A DNA stretch of 64,000 nucleotides from Bacillus sp. CHD6a (GTDB lineage: Bacteria > Bacillota > Bacilli > Bacillales > Bacillaceae_I). The stretch's first letter is position 1. Each line of letters opens with the position of its first letter. Both the position numbers and the translations under genes were made by a program. This document shows positions 44,103 through 52,415 of this stretch, one piece after another. The stretch spans positions 186,001 to 250,000 of the forward strand of contig NZ_LBMD01000001.1 of NCBI RefSeq assembly GCF_001293645.1. Reading direction: 5' to 3'. Below the pieces are notes generated by a model. The model ran no database searches, was not told the origin of the DNA, and was given only the letters and a program-made list of their open reading frames with translations.

Positions 44103-44260
44103 GTGGTGAATTTTTAGTCTTGTCCATTTTCTAAAACTACAAACTTTCTCCGGAATTAACGAGATGGTGGTAGGCTGCTATGCAAAATTTTTGTGTGTAT
44201 TTATAAGTATACTTAAGAAAAAACTAAAGAAATTAGTGCATCTTAGGGTGTTTAAAACCG

Positions 44261-44482
44261 TTCGGTCAAAATCTACTCAAGTTCGGACATTTTTATGCTG
44301 TTTTGGAGGAGGGTTTGGACAATTGTACGTGGATGTTTGGATAAATATTTGAGGTGTTCGGTCATTTGAAAAATTGGTTCGGTCAACTTTCTTGAATCTT
44401 TGGTCAAAAACCGAAAATCTTCGGTCAACTTCGTGAAAACTTTGGACAAAATCATAAAATCTTCGGACATTTCAATGTAACA
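44261..44482. repeat. Ten 21-bp repeat units in a gene-free stretch
   Basis: TT(C/T)GG(T/A)C-type heptamers start at 44261, 44282, 44314, 44336, 44357, 44378, 44399, 44420, 44441 and 44462. Eight of nine steps are 21 or 22 bp; one is 32. The 13-14 bp between them vary. On the minus strand 44470-44273 the repeats give an open frame of 65 residues with heptads of the form L-(S/T)-(E/K)-xxxx, but its ATG has no ribosome site. The 688-bp gap 44073-44760 holds this block, the citA and frnE terminators, and otherwise nothing I can name. Confidence 0.88.
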
Positions 44483-44651
44483 CTACGATCTCTCCCCTTA
44501 TATGATTGATTATCTACAATATCTAGACATTAAGTTTACATAACAATATTATAATCTATTCAAATAGTGTATGAGGACTTATCCAACTATAAATTCAGCC
44601 TAGTAGTACCTTCACCTTGCATGATTGGTAGATTGATCCCCATCACTTAAA

Positions 44652-44683
44652 GAAAAACCAGAACCCCACAAAAAAGGTTCTGG
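44652..44683 (-). terminator. Terminator of frnE-type gene
   Basis: Perfect 8-bp stem CCAGAACC / GGTTCTGG (44658-44665, 44676-44683) with TTTTTCTTT following on the minus strand. It is about 78 bp beyond the stop. Confidence 0.78.
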
Positions 44684-44760
44684 CTGCTCCATACTTAAAT
44701 ATCCATATTGTTTTTAACAGTGATAAAAGCGGGTCAAACTACCTGTCCCCCAAAACCAAT

Positions 44761-45474
44761 TCACTCACAACAATCATCAGAGCAATAGGATGTCTCACTT
44801 TTATTCTTAGATTCAAAATTCTGCAGTTTTGGCTTTTGATTTTCTTCTTCCCAAACTTTAGCTAAAGCTTCTGCAAAAACTTCCGGTGGTTGGGCACCAG
44901 AAATGGCATACTTGCTGTTTAATACAAAGAATGGAACACCTTGTACACCAATTTCTCTTGCTTCTCTCTGGTCGAAACGAACATCTTTTTCAAAAGCATC
45001 TCCTGCTAAAACTTCTTCCACTTCCACAGAGTCCAACCCTAGGCTTATCCCTAATTCTTTTAAATAGCCTTTATCGCCAATATGTTTTGACTCTGTGAAA
45101 TGTGCTCTTAGTAAACGTTCGGTCATTTCTTTCGCTTTACCTTTTGTTTCGGCAAATTTTCCTAAACGATGAGCATCAAATGTATTTGTTGGGATAGAGG
45201 TATCAAAATTAAACTCCAAACCGACTTCAGCAGCTTGTTTTGCAACCCCTGCGCTCATTCTTTTGGCTTCTTCTACAGGCATGCCGTACTTTTTTGCAAG
45301 TATTTCATATATAGAGAATTCCGTATCACGCTTTGCATTTGGGTCTAATTCAAAGCTTTTATATTCAATTGTTACTTCATCTTTATGTGGGAAATCTTCC
45401 AATGCTTTTTCCAATCTTCGTTTTCCGATATAGCAGAAAGGACAAACATAATCTGACCAGATTTCTATTTTCAT
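44761..45474 (-). CDS. FrnE-like DsbA-family oxidoreductase
   Basis: 237 residues with a thioredoxin fold. The active site CPFC is at 11-14 in IWSDYVCPFCYIGKRRLE; the helical insertion follows, and the cis-proline loop is GVQGVPFFVLN (about 176-186). No signal peptide, so it is a cytoplasmic FrnE/polyketide-type DsbA, probably acting in thiol or stress redox reactions. The C terminus carries an extra tail with SYCSDDCCE, three cysteines in the last seven residues, which may bind a metal. Stand-alone gene. Confidence 0.9.
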   Translation of the reverse strand: MKIEIWSDYVCPFCYIGKRRLEKALEDFPHKDEVTIEYKSFELDPNAKRDTEFSIYEILAKKYGMPVEEAKRMSAGVAKQAAEVGLEFNFDTSIPTNTFDAHRLGKFAETKGKAKEMTERLLRAHFTESKHIGDKGYLKELGISLGLDSVEVEEVLAGDAFEKDVRFDQREAREIGVQGVPFFVLNSKYAISGAQPPEVFAEALAKVWEEENQKPKLQNFESKNKSETSYCSDDCCE

Positions 45475-45582
45475 CGTTGCACCTCATTTCCTAAACTAGT
45501 GTATATTATCATACCATAATATGTGAAAAACCTCTTACAATAAGTCTTAGGAGTAAACCAGAAACTTGGCCCAATTTCCCTC

Positions 45583-47772
45583 TTAAACCCCAAATTGATG
45601 AATAAGTTTCTGACAGAGTGCTTCTGAATCCACCCTGACACTTACATAAGGTGGTTTTGTATTAGTGGTTGCCTCTACTGGGACTCCAAGCCATAGAATG
45701 CGGTTGTCAATCATAATAAATGGAAACGTTACTTCCTCTGTGATGATGGATACCCTGTCTTTCCACTTTGTTAGGTAGGTTCTCCATTCCTCTGGTAACA
45801 TACTATTGTTTTGAATACCTACTGTAATAGAATGAGTAGAACGTTTCATGTCATCCATCACTCTATCCCACTTTCTAGCATGCATCCATTGCACCTTTGG
45901 ATGCTGATGTTTAATCCAAGAACCTACTTGATGTGGTTGGACATGAAATTGCGACTCTGCCTGATAGTCTACTAATTTTCTAATAATCTTATTATAATAA
46001 ACCTTCTTTTTTATAAATTGACTGTCACAAATGTGAATAAACTTTCCTTTAGACCTTGTGATGGCAACATTCAATAAACGTTCGCTTTCTTTACCAACTA
46101 ACAACATGCCCGGCCTCTCTATAGGAAAGCTATCGACAGAATCAAATATGATAATATCCTGCTCACTTCCTTGAAAACGGTGAACCGTAGCGGTTACAAT
46201 CTCGGCAGTTTCAAGTTCTAGTCCATAAATATCTTGCAGCAACACATCCATCCATTGAGCTTGAGCACGGTATGGTGAAATATAACCAATAGATCTTCCA
46301 CCCTCTATATATGCTTCATGAATGAGTTGGAATCCTTTGAGTAAATGCCATAAATTAATTCGGGACCTGCTGCTTTTTTCAATAAAGGCATGCTCTCCAG
46401 TAGCGCACGTTTCAAGCAAAACGGATGCTTGATTAGGGAATGGCCGCTGCCCGGCAATGAGCTGTCGATTTTTTTTCACACTTGGGTGGTCACCTACAAG
46501 AGAATGATAAATATACTTGTTTGTAAATGCAGAGATAGCAGGGTGCATTCGCCGTTGTTCTTTTAATAAGAACAAATGTGGATGCAAGCGAGAGGAATGA
46601 ACATTTTCCGCTACTCCTGTACGATGAAACACATCTTCTTTTAACCACTTTTCTACTAACTCATGTCTACCTGAGGCGATTGGTGGGAGTTGCTTGAAAT
46701 CTCCGCATATAATGATATGTTTGGCAAGAGAGGCTGCGAAAGCTGTTTGCGGAACATATGCCATACTAGCCTCGTCTACAATAACCACATCATATTCTGT
46801 GTCATATATAGCAGGATCCATCGCCGCTTTAGCGAGCGTAGTGCCTATAATGGATGCATTCTCTAGAAAACTCAATTCTTTTTGCCTTATTCTTTCCAAT
46901 ACCTTTGCTATTTTCGTTTCAACCTTAAGCAATGATTCTGAATCCCTCTTACTGAAGGATTTGGATAAATCAAATTTAAGGAGCTTCCTTTGTTCCAACA
47001 CATCATCTCTATCTTTCGCAAGTAACGGGTCCCTGCTTTGAAGAAGCTGCGAGGTTGTAATGGCTGGAAGGTTTGTCAATATGTCACTGTTATGTGATCC
47101 ATATCGGAGAACATCCCCTTCTTTATTGCGTTTCTGCTTGGAAAGAAAGATAGAAATCTCTCGCATTAATACATCTACGGACTGATTACTGTGGGATAAA
47201 AGCAAAACTTTTTTCTTTTTAAAATATTTATTAGCAGCTACTCTTGCCAACGTATAGGTTTTTCCTGTTCCAGGAGGTCCCCATACGAAAGTAACGGGAT
47301 TATACTTCGACCGTAGTATCAATTCATGAACACTGCTCTTTATTATCTCAGTTGGATGTTTTGGTTTCATCTCCGGATGCATTAATCTTTTGATACGGCC
47401 CCGCTTCTTTTTACTTTCTTTCAATTCATCGAGACGTTGGAAAAGTTGATCTAATAATTCCCAAGGGTCATGAAAAAGATACGCTTCGGTTAGGATGTCT
47501 CCAAGGGATTGTTCGAAATAAATGATGACATTCTTCCCTTCTGACGATAGTATCTTCCCTTCCGTTTTAATTGATCCCCATTCCACTTTCACTAGAGAAC
47601 CTACAGGAATTCTTACAGAAGTATAGGTTTCAAAGAAGTATGTAAAACCTTGATCGGTAGATATTAGGTGTCCATTACTTATTAGATACTTGGTGCTCCC
47701 AAATTTCTTTAAATGTTGTATTTCAATTTGTAATGCTTTTTTCCATTCGTTAATATACTGAATCGTCTTCAT
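45583..47772 (-). CDS. UPF1-like SF1 helicase with degenerate PLD-like tail
   Basis: 729 residues. The SF1 core has WGPPGTGKTYT (164-174), DEAS (333-336), ICGDFKQLPP (motif III, about 353-362), HRFQGSEQDIIIFDSVDS and NVAITRSKGKFIHI (motifs V-VI). The N-terminal ~100 residues form a beta-rich domain typical of the UPF1/DNA2 type. The C-terminal ~120 residues resemble one half of a phospholipase D-like domain (VMDDMKRSTHSITVG, then PFIMIDNRILWLGVP), but the catalytic His-Lys-Asp set is missing. Its target (DNA or RNA) is unknown. The first ATG is used. No partner nuclease gene adjoins it. Confidence 0.85.
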   Translation of the reverse strand: MKTIQYINEWKKALQIEIQHLKKFGSTKYLISNGHLISTDQGFTYFFETYTSVRIPVGSLVKVEWGSIKTEGKILSSEGKNVIIYFEQSLGDILTEAYLFHDPWELLDQLFQRLDELKESKKKRGRIKRLMHPEMKPKHPTEIIKSSVHELILRSKYNPVTFVWGPPGTGKTYTLARVAANKYFKKKKVLLLSHSNQSVDVLMREISIFLSKQKRNKEGDVLRYGSHNSDILTNLPAITTSQLLQSRDPLLAKDRDDVLEQRKLLKFDLSKSFSKRDSESLLKVETKIAKVLERIRQKELSFLENASIIGTTLAKAAMDPAIYDTEYDVVIVDEASMAYVPQTAFAASLAKHIIICGDFKQLPPIASGRHELVEKWLKEDVFHRTGVAENVHSSRLHPHLFLLKEQRRMHPAISAFTNKYIYHSLVGDHPSVKKNRQLIAGQRPFPNQASVLLETCATGEHAFIEKSSRSRINLWHLLKGFQLIHEAYIEGGRSIGYISPYRAQAQWMDVLLQDIYGLELETAEIVTATVHRFQGSEQDIIIFDSVDSFPIERPGMLLVGKESERLLNVAITRSKGKFIHICDSQFIKKKVYYNKIIRKLVDYQAESQFHVQPHQVGSWIKHQHPKVQWMHARKWDRVMDDMKRSTHSITVGIQNNSMLPEEWRTYLTKWKDRVSIITEEVTFPFIMIDNRILWLGVPVEATTNTKPPYVSVRVDSEALCQKLIHQFGV

Positions 47773-47923
47773 TTATCATTTCCTCAACTCATCATTTTTT
47801 CATTCCCAAACTATATCATAAACCTCTCCAATTATTAAATTTTGATGATTAAGTGGGATTACTTCATATTATATGAGATAATGAAAGAATGATTAGAATT
47901 CCAAATGGAAAGAAGGAACATCA

Positions 47924-48094
47924 ATGAAACAAAAAAACAAGTTCCAAGATAATGAAAAAGTTATCTTGAAAAGTACTGGCGAGGAAGTTACCATCTTAAA
48001 ATTCAACTACGTCCCCAATTTAAAAAGATACTCCTACACCATAAAAGAAAACCCTAAAACCTTTTATTTCGAAGAAGAGATTAAACATAGCTAA
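47924..48094 (+). CDS. Small hypothetical protein, 56 residues
   Basis: A 56-residue gene short enough to be overlooked: it begins MKQKNKFQDNEKVILK and ends FEEEIKHS. AAGGAA lies a few bases before the ATG. The body, with EKVILKSTGEEVTILKFNYV, is beta-rich and looks like a small SH3/KOW-type barrel. Codon use and base bias agree with a real gene, and a good terminator follows 20 bp after the stop. I do not recognise the family. Confidence 0.72.
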   Translation: MKQKNKFQDNEKVILKSTGEEVTILKFNYVPNLKRYSYTIKENPKTFYFEEEIKHS

Positions 48095-48113
48095 TAATAG
48101 TAAACGAAACGTA

Positions 48114-48149
48114 AGAAACCTGCAGCTCTTTGCTCAGGTTTCTTTTTTT
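48114..48149 (+). terminator. Terminator of the 56-residue gene
   Basis: AGAAACCTG / CAGGTTTCT stem (48114-48122, 48135-48143) followed by TTTTTT. Confidence 0.87.
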
Positions 48150-48167
48150 GTGGTAAAAATCAATGAT

Positions 48168-48192
48168 GTTTTTATCCTCTACTGTCGGGTAT
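48168..48192 (+). promoter_or_regulatory. Candidate SigB promoter
   Basis: GTTTTT (48168-48173), 13-bp spacer, then GGGTAT (48187-48192), a perfect SigB -10. The -35 matches GTTTAA at four of six bases. It lies 33 bp before the coiled-coil membrane protein gene. Confidence 0.6.
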
Positions 48193-48224
48193 TTAAACTA
48201 TATCTATTTAAAGGAGGGAAAAAA

Positions 48225-48539
48225 GTGCTACTAGTATATTTGAGTATAGGAATTATCGTAATATCCCTACTTTTGCTTAGTATTGCTTTCATCTCATTTA
48301 GGAAAAAGACGAATCCCACTTTTGCTTATATAAATACAGTGAGTGAGCGTCTCCAGGAAGAGAACAACGCAATCCAAGAGCAAGTAGGTCGGCTGAAAAG
48401 TAAGCAAGAAGCCATCAAATATGATATGGATTGGAAAAAATCCGTATTTTCCTTTACTGTTGCAGAAATAAAGAAACTTCCCAATGCATTTAAAAGTAGT
48501 TCAAAACAAAAACTTCATGAATTTGAACGCGGCATGTAA
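48225..48539 (+). CDS. DUF948-like membrane-anchored coiled-coil protein
   Basis: 104 residues from a GTG (48225) with AAAGGAGGG 6 nt upstream; the frame extends to 48150 but without support. One membrane helix at residues 2-24 (LLVYLSIGIIVISLLLLSIA), then an amphipathic coiled coil (about 35-68: VSERLQEENNAIQEQVGRLK) and a short basic tail. This layout is that of DUF948-type general stress proteins. A candidate SigB promoter fits a general stress role. A strong terminator follows. Confidence 0.75.
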   Translation: MLLVYLSIGIIVISLLLLSIAFISFRKKTNPTFAYINTVSERLQEENNAIQEQVGRLKSKQEAIKYDMDWKKSVFSFTVAEIKKLPNAFKSSSKQKLHEFERGM

Positions 48540-48551
48540 GCGTTCATCCAG

Positions 48552-48592
48552 CAAAAACACCGTTGCCCATTAAAGGAAAACGGTGTTTTTGT
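48552..48592. terminator. Bidirectional terminator
   Basis: AAAAACACCGTT / AACGGTGTTTTTG arms around a 14-nt loop, with flanking A and T runs, between two converging genes. Confidence 0.87.
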
Positions 48593-48594
48593 TA

Positions 48595-49455
48595 TTATAG
48601 TGCTGTGAATTTTTCATCGTGATAGTTATTGGAGCTGGTAGTAATGCGATCTTTATGATAGATGGCATTTATTTCACCTCCGATGACGAGGGCGAGTCCT
48701 GTTAAAAACAACCATAACATCAAGATAATTACCCCCCCAAGACTCCCGTATGTTGCGGAGTAGTTCCCAAAGTTACTAACGTAAAATGAAAAGCCTAAGG
48801 ATACTAGTTGCCAGATGACTGTTGCAACAATTGCACCGGGTAACAACTGTTTAAACGACTTGCTTATATCAGGCGCAATGCGATAAAGGACGGCAATAAT
48901 CGTAAAAATAACGAAAAATGCAATGATGAACCTAAGAATATTTAATATGATGGCTGTACTTCCTGGAATATAGATAAACGACTCAAGCTGTTTAATGATG
49001 ATTCCGCCAAAAACAGGTAGAAAAAATGCTATAAGGAAAGCAACAATTAACCCAATGGTAAGCCCTATAGAGAGTAGCCTTACTAGATAAAACGGCCTGC
49101 TTTCTTCTACATTAAACGCTTCATTCATTGCACTGATAAATGCGTTCATACCGTTTGAGGCTGACCAGATGGTTCCAAGTATACCAAAGGTCAACAGTCC
49201 CCCGTTTGGTTTATTGACAAATTCATTGATATTTTCCTCAAATACTGCAACAGTTTCCCGAGGCATTATAGTTTGTAAAAACTCCATTACTTTTTGAGGA
49301 TCGATATTCAAGTAAGGAATAATGGATAAAGCCAGCACTAACAAAGGAAATAATGATAGCATGTAATAATACGCCTGCTCAGCTGCTAAACCTGTGGCGC
49401 GGTCTTTTTTCATTTCAAGACCTAATCTTTTCAAAAAATTAACGAGTCGCGACAA
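48595..49455 (-). CDS. YihY/BrkB family inner membrane protein
   Basis: 286 residues with six membrane helices. Family blocks are AYYYMLSLFPLLVLALSIIPYL (about 26-47), LLTFGILGTIWSASNGMNAFISAMN (about 85-109) and the C-terminal FGNYSATYGSLGGVIILMLWLFLTG (about 228-252). Once thought to be RNase BN, the family is now regarded as of unknown or envelope-related function. It lies 21 bp after the DDAH-like hydrolase gene, so they are co-transcribed. Resembles B. subtilis YfkH. Confidence 0.9.
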   Translation of the reverse strand: MSRLVNFLKRLGLEMKKDRATGLAAEQAYYYMLSLFPLLVLALSIIPYLNIDPQKVMEFLQTIMPRETVAVFEENINEFVNKPNGGLLTFGILGTIWSASNGMNAFISAMNEAFNVEESRPFYLVRLLSIGLTIGLIVAFLIAFFLPVFGGIIIKQLESFIYIPGSTAIILNILRFIIAFFVIFTIIAVLYRIAPDISKSFKQLLPGAIVATVIWQLVSLGFSFYVSNFGNYSATYGSLGGVIILMLWLFLTGLALVIGGEINAIYHKDRITTSSNNYHDEKFTAL

Positions 49456-49476
49456 CTTTCACACCCACCTCTCATT

Positions 49477-50340
49477 TCAGCTTCTAAGTAAAGGCAATGT
49501 GCAACATCTGAACGAGCCACCGGACTTAATGATTTCAGAAATATCTACTTCAACTACGTCATAACCCCTGTTGCGGAGCTGCTCATTTACTTGTTTATTA
49601 CAAGGAAGACTGAAAATTATTTTATTACCAATCGACAATACATTCGTTCCCATGGTGAATTGTTCTTCTTTAGATACTTCAATCAATTCATATCTCTTTG
49701 ATAAAAAGTTCCATTCTTCTTCTCTTAGTGCTGGAGAAAACACTAGTGCCTCAGTCGGCGAAATAACATTAAATACACAGTCTAAATGCAGATATGACTT
49801 GTCTATCGGTATAGGTTTAACGGTATACTCTGTAAGAGATTGACTAATATGTTTTAAAACCCTCTTGCTTGTTCTGCCACTAATACCAATGTACACGATA
49901 TCACGGTCAATGATGATATCTCCGCCTTCCACACTGTAATCTGAGAAGGATGAATACGAAAAATGTTGTTTATCTAACCACGATTTTAAGATATTTTCTT
50001 CACCCGATCTAATATTACTGCCCATTTTTGACACAAAAACGGCTTCTCCAAGAGTAAACCCAATATCTCTAGTAAAAACCTGTTCTGGGTATTGTTCATT
50101 TGGTGGTAAACTATACACGTCCACACCGTTTGCTGTCATCGCTTGAACAAAGTTGCGATGTTGCTTGGTTGCCAACGTTTCGTCGATATTTTCTTCCAAG
50201 AAATGTTTTTGTGTTTCATTAATCACTTCCGTAATGCTCATATGAGTTGGAGGACACACTATGACCTTTTGTAATTCTCCAAATTCATTTTTACATGTAG
50301 GTCTTGTCATTTTATCCGTAAAACCCAAATCAATCGTCAC
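49477..50340 (-). CDS. Dimethylarginine dimethylaminohydrolase-family hydrolase (YkgA-like)
   Basis: 287 residues of the amidinotransferase/arginine deiminase superfamily. The catalytic pieces are FTRDIGF, VEGGDIIID (about 138-146), LHLDCVFNVIS with the catalytic His (about 185-195), and GGSFRCCTLPL near the C terminus, with one of two adjacent cysteines as the nucleophile. Substrate may be a methylated arginine or another guanidine compound; not arginine deiminase itself by length. Upstream of the YihY gene in one unit. GGAGG region precedes the ATG. Confidence 0.87.
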   Translation of the reverse strand: MTIDLGFTDKMTRPTCKNEFGELQKVIVCPPTHMSITEVINETQKHFLEENIDETLATKQHRNFVQAMTANGVDVYSLPPNEQYPEQVFTRDIGFTLGEAVFVSKMGSNIRSGEENILKSWLDKQHFSYSSFSDYSVEGGDIIIDRDIVYIGISGRTSKRVLKHISQSLTEYTVKPIPIDKSYLHLDCVFNVISPTEALVFSPALREEEWNFLSKRYELIEVSKEEQFTMGTNVLSIGNKIIFSLPCNKQVNEQLRNRGYDVVEVDISEIIKSGGSFRCCTLPLLRS

Positions 50341-50427
50341 TTTGTAATCCTCCGATCAAATATATGTAGGTTGTTCTATGAATTCTATTCCCTAACCGGA
50401 GAATTATTTAAACATTTTAGGAAAATA

Positions 50428-50461
50428 AAAAGCAAATTTAACCTTAAGGTTAAATTTGCTT
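50428..50461 (-). terminator. Terminator of CAP-domain lipoprotein gene
   Basis: Perfect 14-bp stem AAGCAAATTTAACC / GGTTAAATTTGCTT with TTAA loop; TTTTTATTTTCC follows on the minus strand. Confidence 0.9.
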
Positions 50462-50472
50462 CCATATATTAC

Positions 50473-51309
50473 TTATTTACCAATAAACATTTGTGTCCAA
50501 TAATTTCCTTCTTCTACATACCCTACTCCGATGTGTGTGAAATCTGGAGTTAGAATGTTTTTACGGTGTCCTTCACTGTTCATCCATGCTTGAACTACCT
50601 CTTCAGGAGAACGTTGCCCCATTGCAATATTTTCACCGGCAGTATTATAAGAAATACCGTAGTCTCTCATCATATCAAATGGAGATCCGTGAGTTGGACT
50701 GGTGTGTGAAAAGTAATTGTTGGCTTGCATATCTTTGGACTTATCACGCGCAACATTGCTCAATGAAGCATCAGCTTTAAGATCTGATAATCCATTTTTG
50801 CGGCGTTCCGCATTTGTGAGCTCTATAACTTTCATTTCTGTTTCAGAAATTCCTTCTGTTGACTCTTGAGCCTGTTGTTGATTATCACCTGTCGGTTTTT
50901 CTGCAGGTTGATTCTCAGGTGGTGCAGCTTGTCCGCCTTGTGGAGCTTGTTTTGGTGCAGGCTGTCCTTGTTGACCCTGAGGTATTTCTTGCTGGAATTT
51001 GTAAATAGCGAACGGTCCTTCTTGCTGGAATTTCTCAAAATGCGGGAATTTTTCACTAGGTATTGATGTGCTGAAAGAGTTTTGATCAATTGTTAAGTAT
51101 CCATTATTTATTTCTTGGACATCTGCACTTTGACCCATCCCGCGAGCTTCATTTCGTACATGTGTAATTCCGTTGCCGTTGTCATTATCAAGAAAAGCCG
51201 TGTTGTTGTTATCCATATTATCATTATTGTTAGTAGCATCGTTGTTACAACCGACCATTAATGATAATGCGAAAACAGCAATTGTTGTTACTTTTATAAA
51301 GTTCTTCAT
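50473..51309 (-). CDS. CAP-domain lipoprotein (YkwD-like)
   Basis: 278 residues. A lipoprotein signal ends in LMVGC (about residue 21), followed by an Asn/Asp-rich linker, a beta-rich middle and a Gln/Pro-rich spacer (QGQQGQPAPKQAP). The CAP/SCP domain is at about 160-278: VIELTNAERRKNGLSDL, ANNYFSHTSPTHGSPFDMM, YNTAGENIAMGQ and AWMNSEGHRKNILTPDFTHIGVG. Such YkwD-type proteins are linked to cell surface and spores; activity unknown. The ATG at 51309 has AAAAGGAG upstream and starts the signal; the frame extends seven codons more. Confidence 0.9.
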   Translation of the reverse strand: MKNFIKVTTIAVFALSLMVGCNNDATNNNDNMDNNNTAFLDNDNGNGITHVRNEARGMGQSADVQEINNGYLTIDQNSFSTSIPSEKFPHFEKFQQEGPFAIYKFQQEIPQGQQGQPAPKQAPQGGQAAPPENQPAEKPTGDNQQQAQESTEGISETEMKVIELTNAERRKNGLSDLKADASLSNVARDKSKDMQANNYFSHTSPTHGSPFDMMRDYGISYNTAGENIAMGQRSPEEVVQAWMNSEGHRKNILTPDFTHIGVGYVEEGNYWTQMFIGK

Positions 51310-51412
51310 TGTACATCTCCTTTTCATCATTAATACTTTTTTAGTTTTGCAATTTCACTTAAAAGTATTATTGGTAATAATGATAAAAAAGAGATAAAAT
51401 TGGTAGTTGTTG

Positions 51413-52369
51413 TTACCGTATAAGTTGTTCTAACACACGTTGAACCTGTAAACCTTCGTTAAATTCGACAAGAAAGGCTTGTTCATTATTTAACCTGTTC
51501 ACAAAATGTTGCACCAAGCTTCCCTTCGAACCAACCAACTCGGTGTCTTCCATGTCTTCCCATTTTTCTCCTTTATTAGCCATTCTTACCTTTCTCCAGT
51601 TAAGTAATGAAAGGCTCTGATTTTCCCCATGAATGGTAAAGGCTATTTCTTCCTTCTCCGCTTGTCCTGAAAGTCCATCAATTAAAACACGCGCTCCATT
51701 TTCAAGCTTAAGCACGGCAATGATTCCTTGCTCGCATAGATCTGGATCGGAAGGGTAATCCACAGAGCTTTCGACTTCTATTACAGAGCCGAAAAAATGG
51801 AGAATCATTTGAAGATAATGTGGAGAGATTTCCCTAATGAATCCTCCTTGTTTCCTAGAGCTAATCCAATTTGTTTGTTGCCATGGTCTTGGCCACTGAT
51901 TAAAATGCATTTTTAAGGTAATGCGCTTTATTTCCCCAAAGGAGTCATTGCGTAGAAGATTCTCTATGGTTGCGAATGCTTTTTCATATACAAGAGGAAA
52001 ATGCATGGCATGAACTAGACCAGATTTCTCTGCAGCACTAAGCATAGCTTCTGCTTCTTCCTCATTATTGGCAAGTGGTTTTTCACAAAGAACATGTTTG
52101 TTGTGCTGAAAAGCGAACATGACAACCTCATAATGCACTGCTGGTGGAACCGCGACATAAACAAAATCAATGTCTTTAAGTTCAATAAGTTGTTTATAAT
52201 CAGTATAATAAGCTATATCACCACATTCACTGGCTGTTTCTTTTGCCAAAGTTTCATTATAATCGCACACCGCGGCAATCTGGGTATTATCATTATCTTG
52301 AAATGCTGAAATTAGCCGTTGGCCGACCACTCCTAACCCAACTACTCCCACTTTATATGTTTTTTTCAC
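51413..52369 (-). CDS. Gfo/Idh/MocA family dehydrogenase
   Basis: 318 residues with an NAD(P)-binding Rossmann fold at the N terminus (VGVVGLGVVGQRLI, 6-19) and the family signature HVLCEKPLANNEEEAEAML (about 92-110), where the Lys of EKP is catalytic. The C-terminal alpha/beta domain includes WISSRKQGGFIREISPHYLQMI. Oxidises or reduces a sugar or cyclitol; the substrate cannot be told. Same strand as the PfpI gene, which ends 46 bp upstream, so possibly one transcript. Confidence 0.9.
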   Translation of the reverse strand: MKKTYKVGVVGLGVVGQRLISAFQDNDNTQIAAVCDYNETLAKETASECGDIAYYTDYKQLIELKDIDFVYVAVPPAVHYEVVMFAFQHNKHVLCEKPLANNEEEAEAMLSAAEKSGLVHAMHFPLVYEKAFATIENLLRNDSFGEIKRITLKMHFNQWPRPWQQTNWISSRKQGGFIREISPHYLQMILHFFGSVIEVESSVDYPSDPDLCEQGIIAVLKLENGARVLIDGLSGQAEKEEIAFTIHGENQSLSLLNWRKVRMANKGEKWEDMEDTELVGSKGSLVQHFVNRLNNEQAFLVEFNEGLQVQRVLEQLIR

Positions 52370-52415
52370 TGTTTCTCCCCCTATGATCGCTTTCCCTGTT
52401 AAATTCTATCTGATT

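Noticed and set aside
44261-44482. CRISPR array
   Set aside because: The constant part is only 6-8 bp and degenerate, spacers are 13-14 bp and not unique sequence of spacer length, and there are no cas genes.
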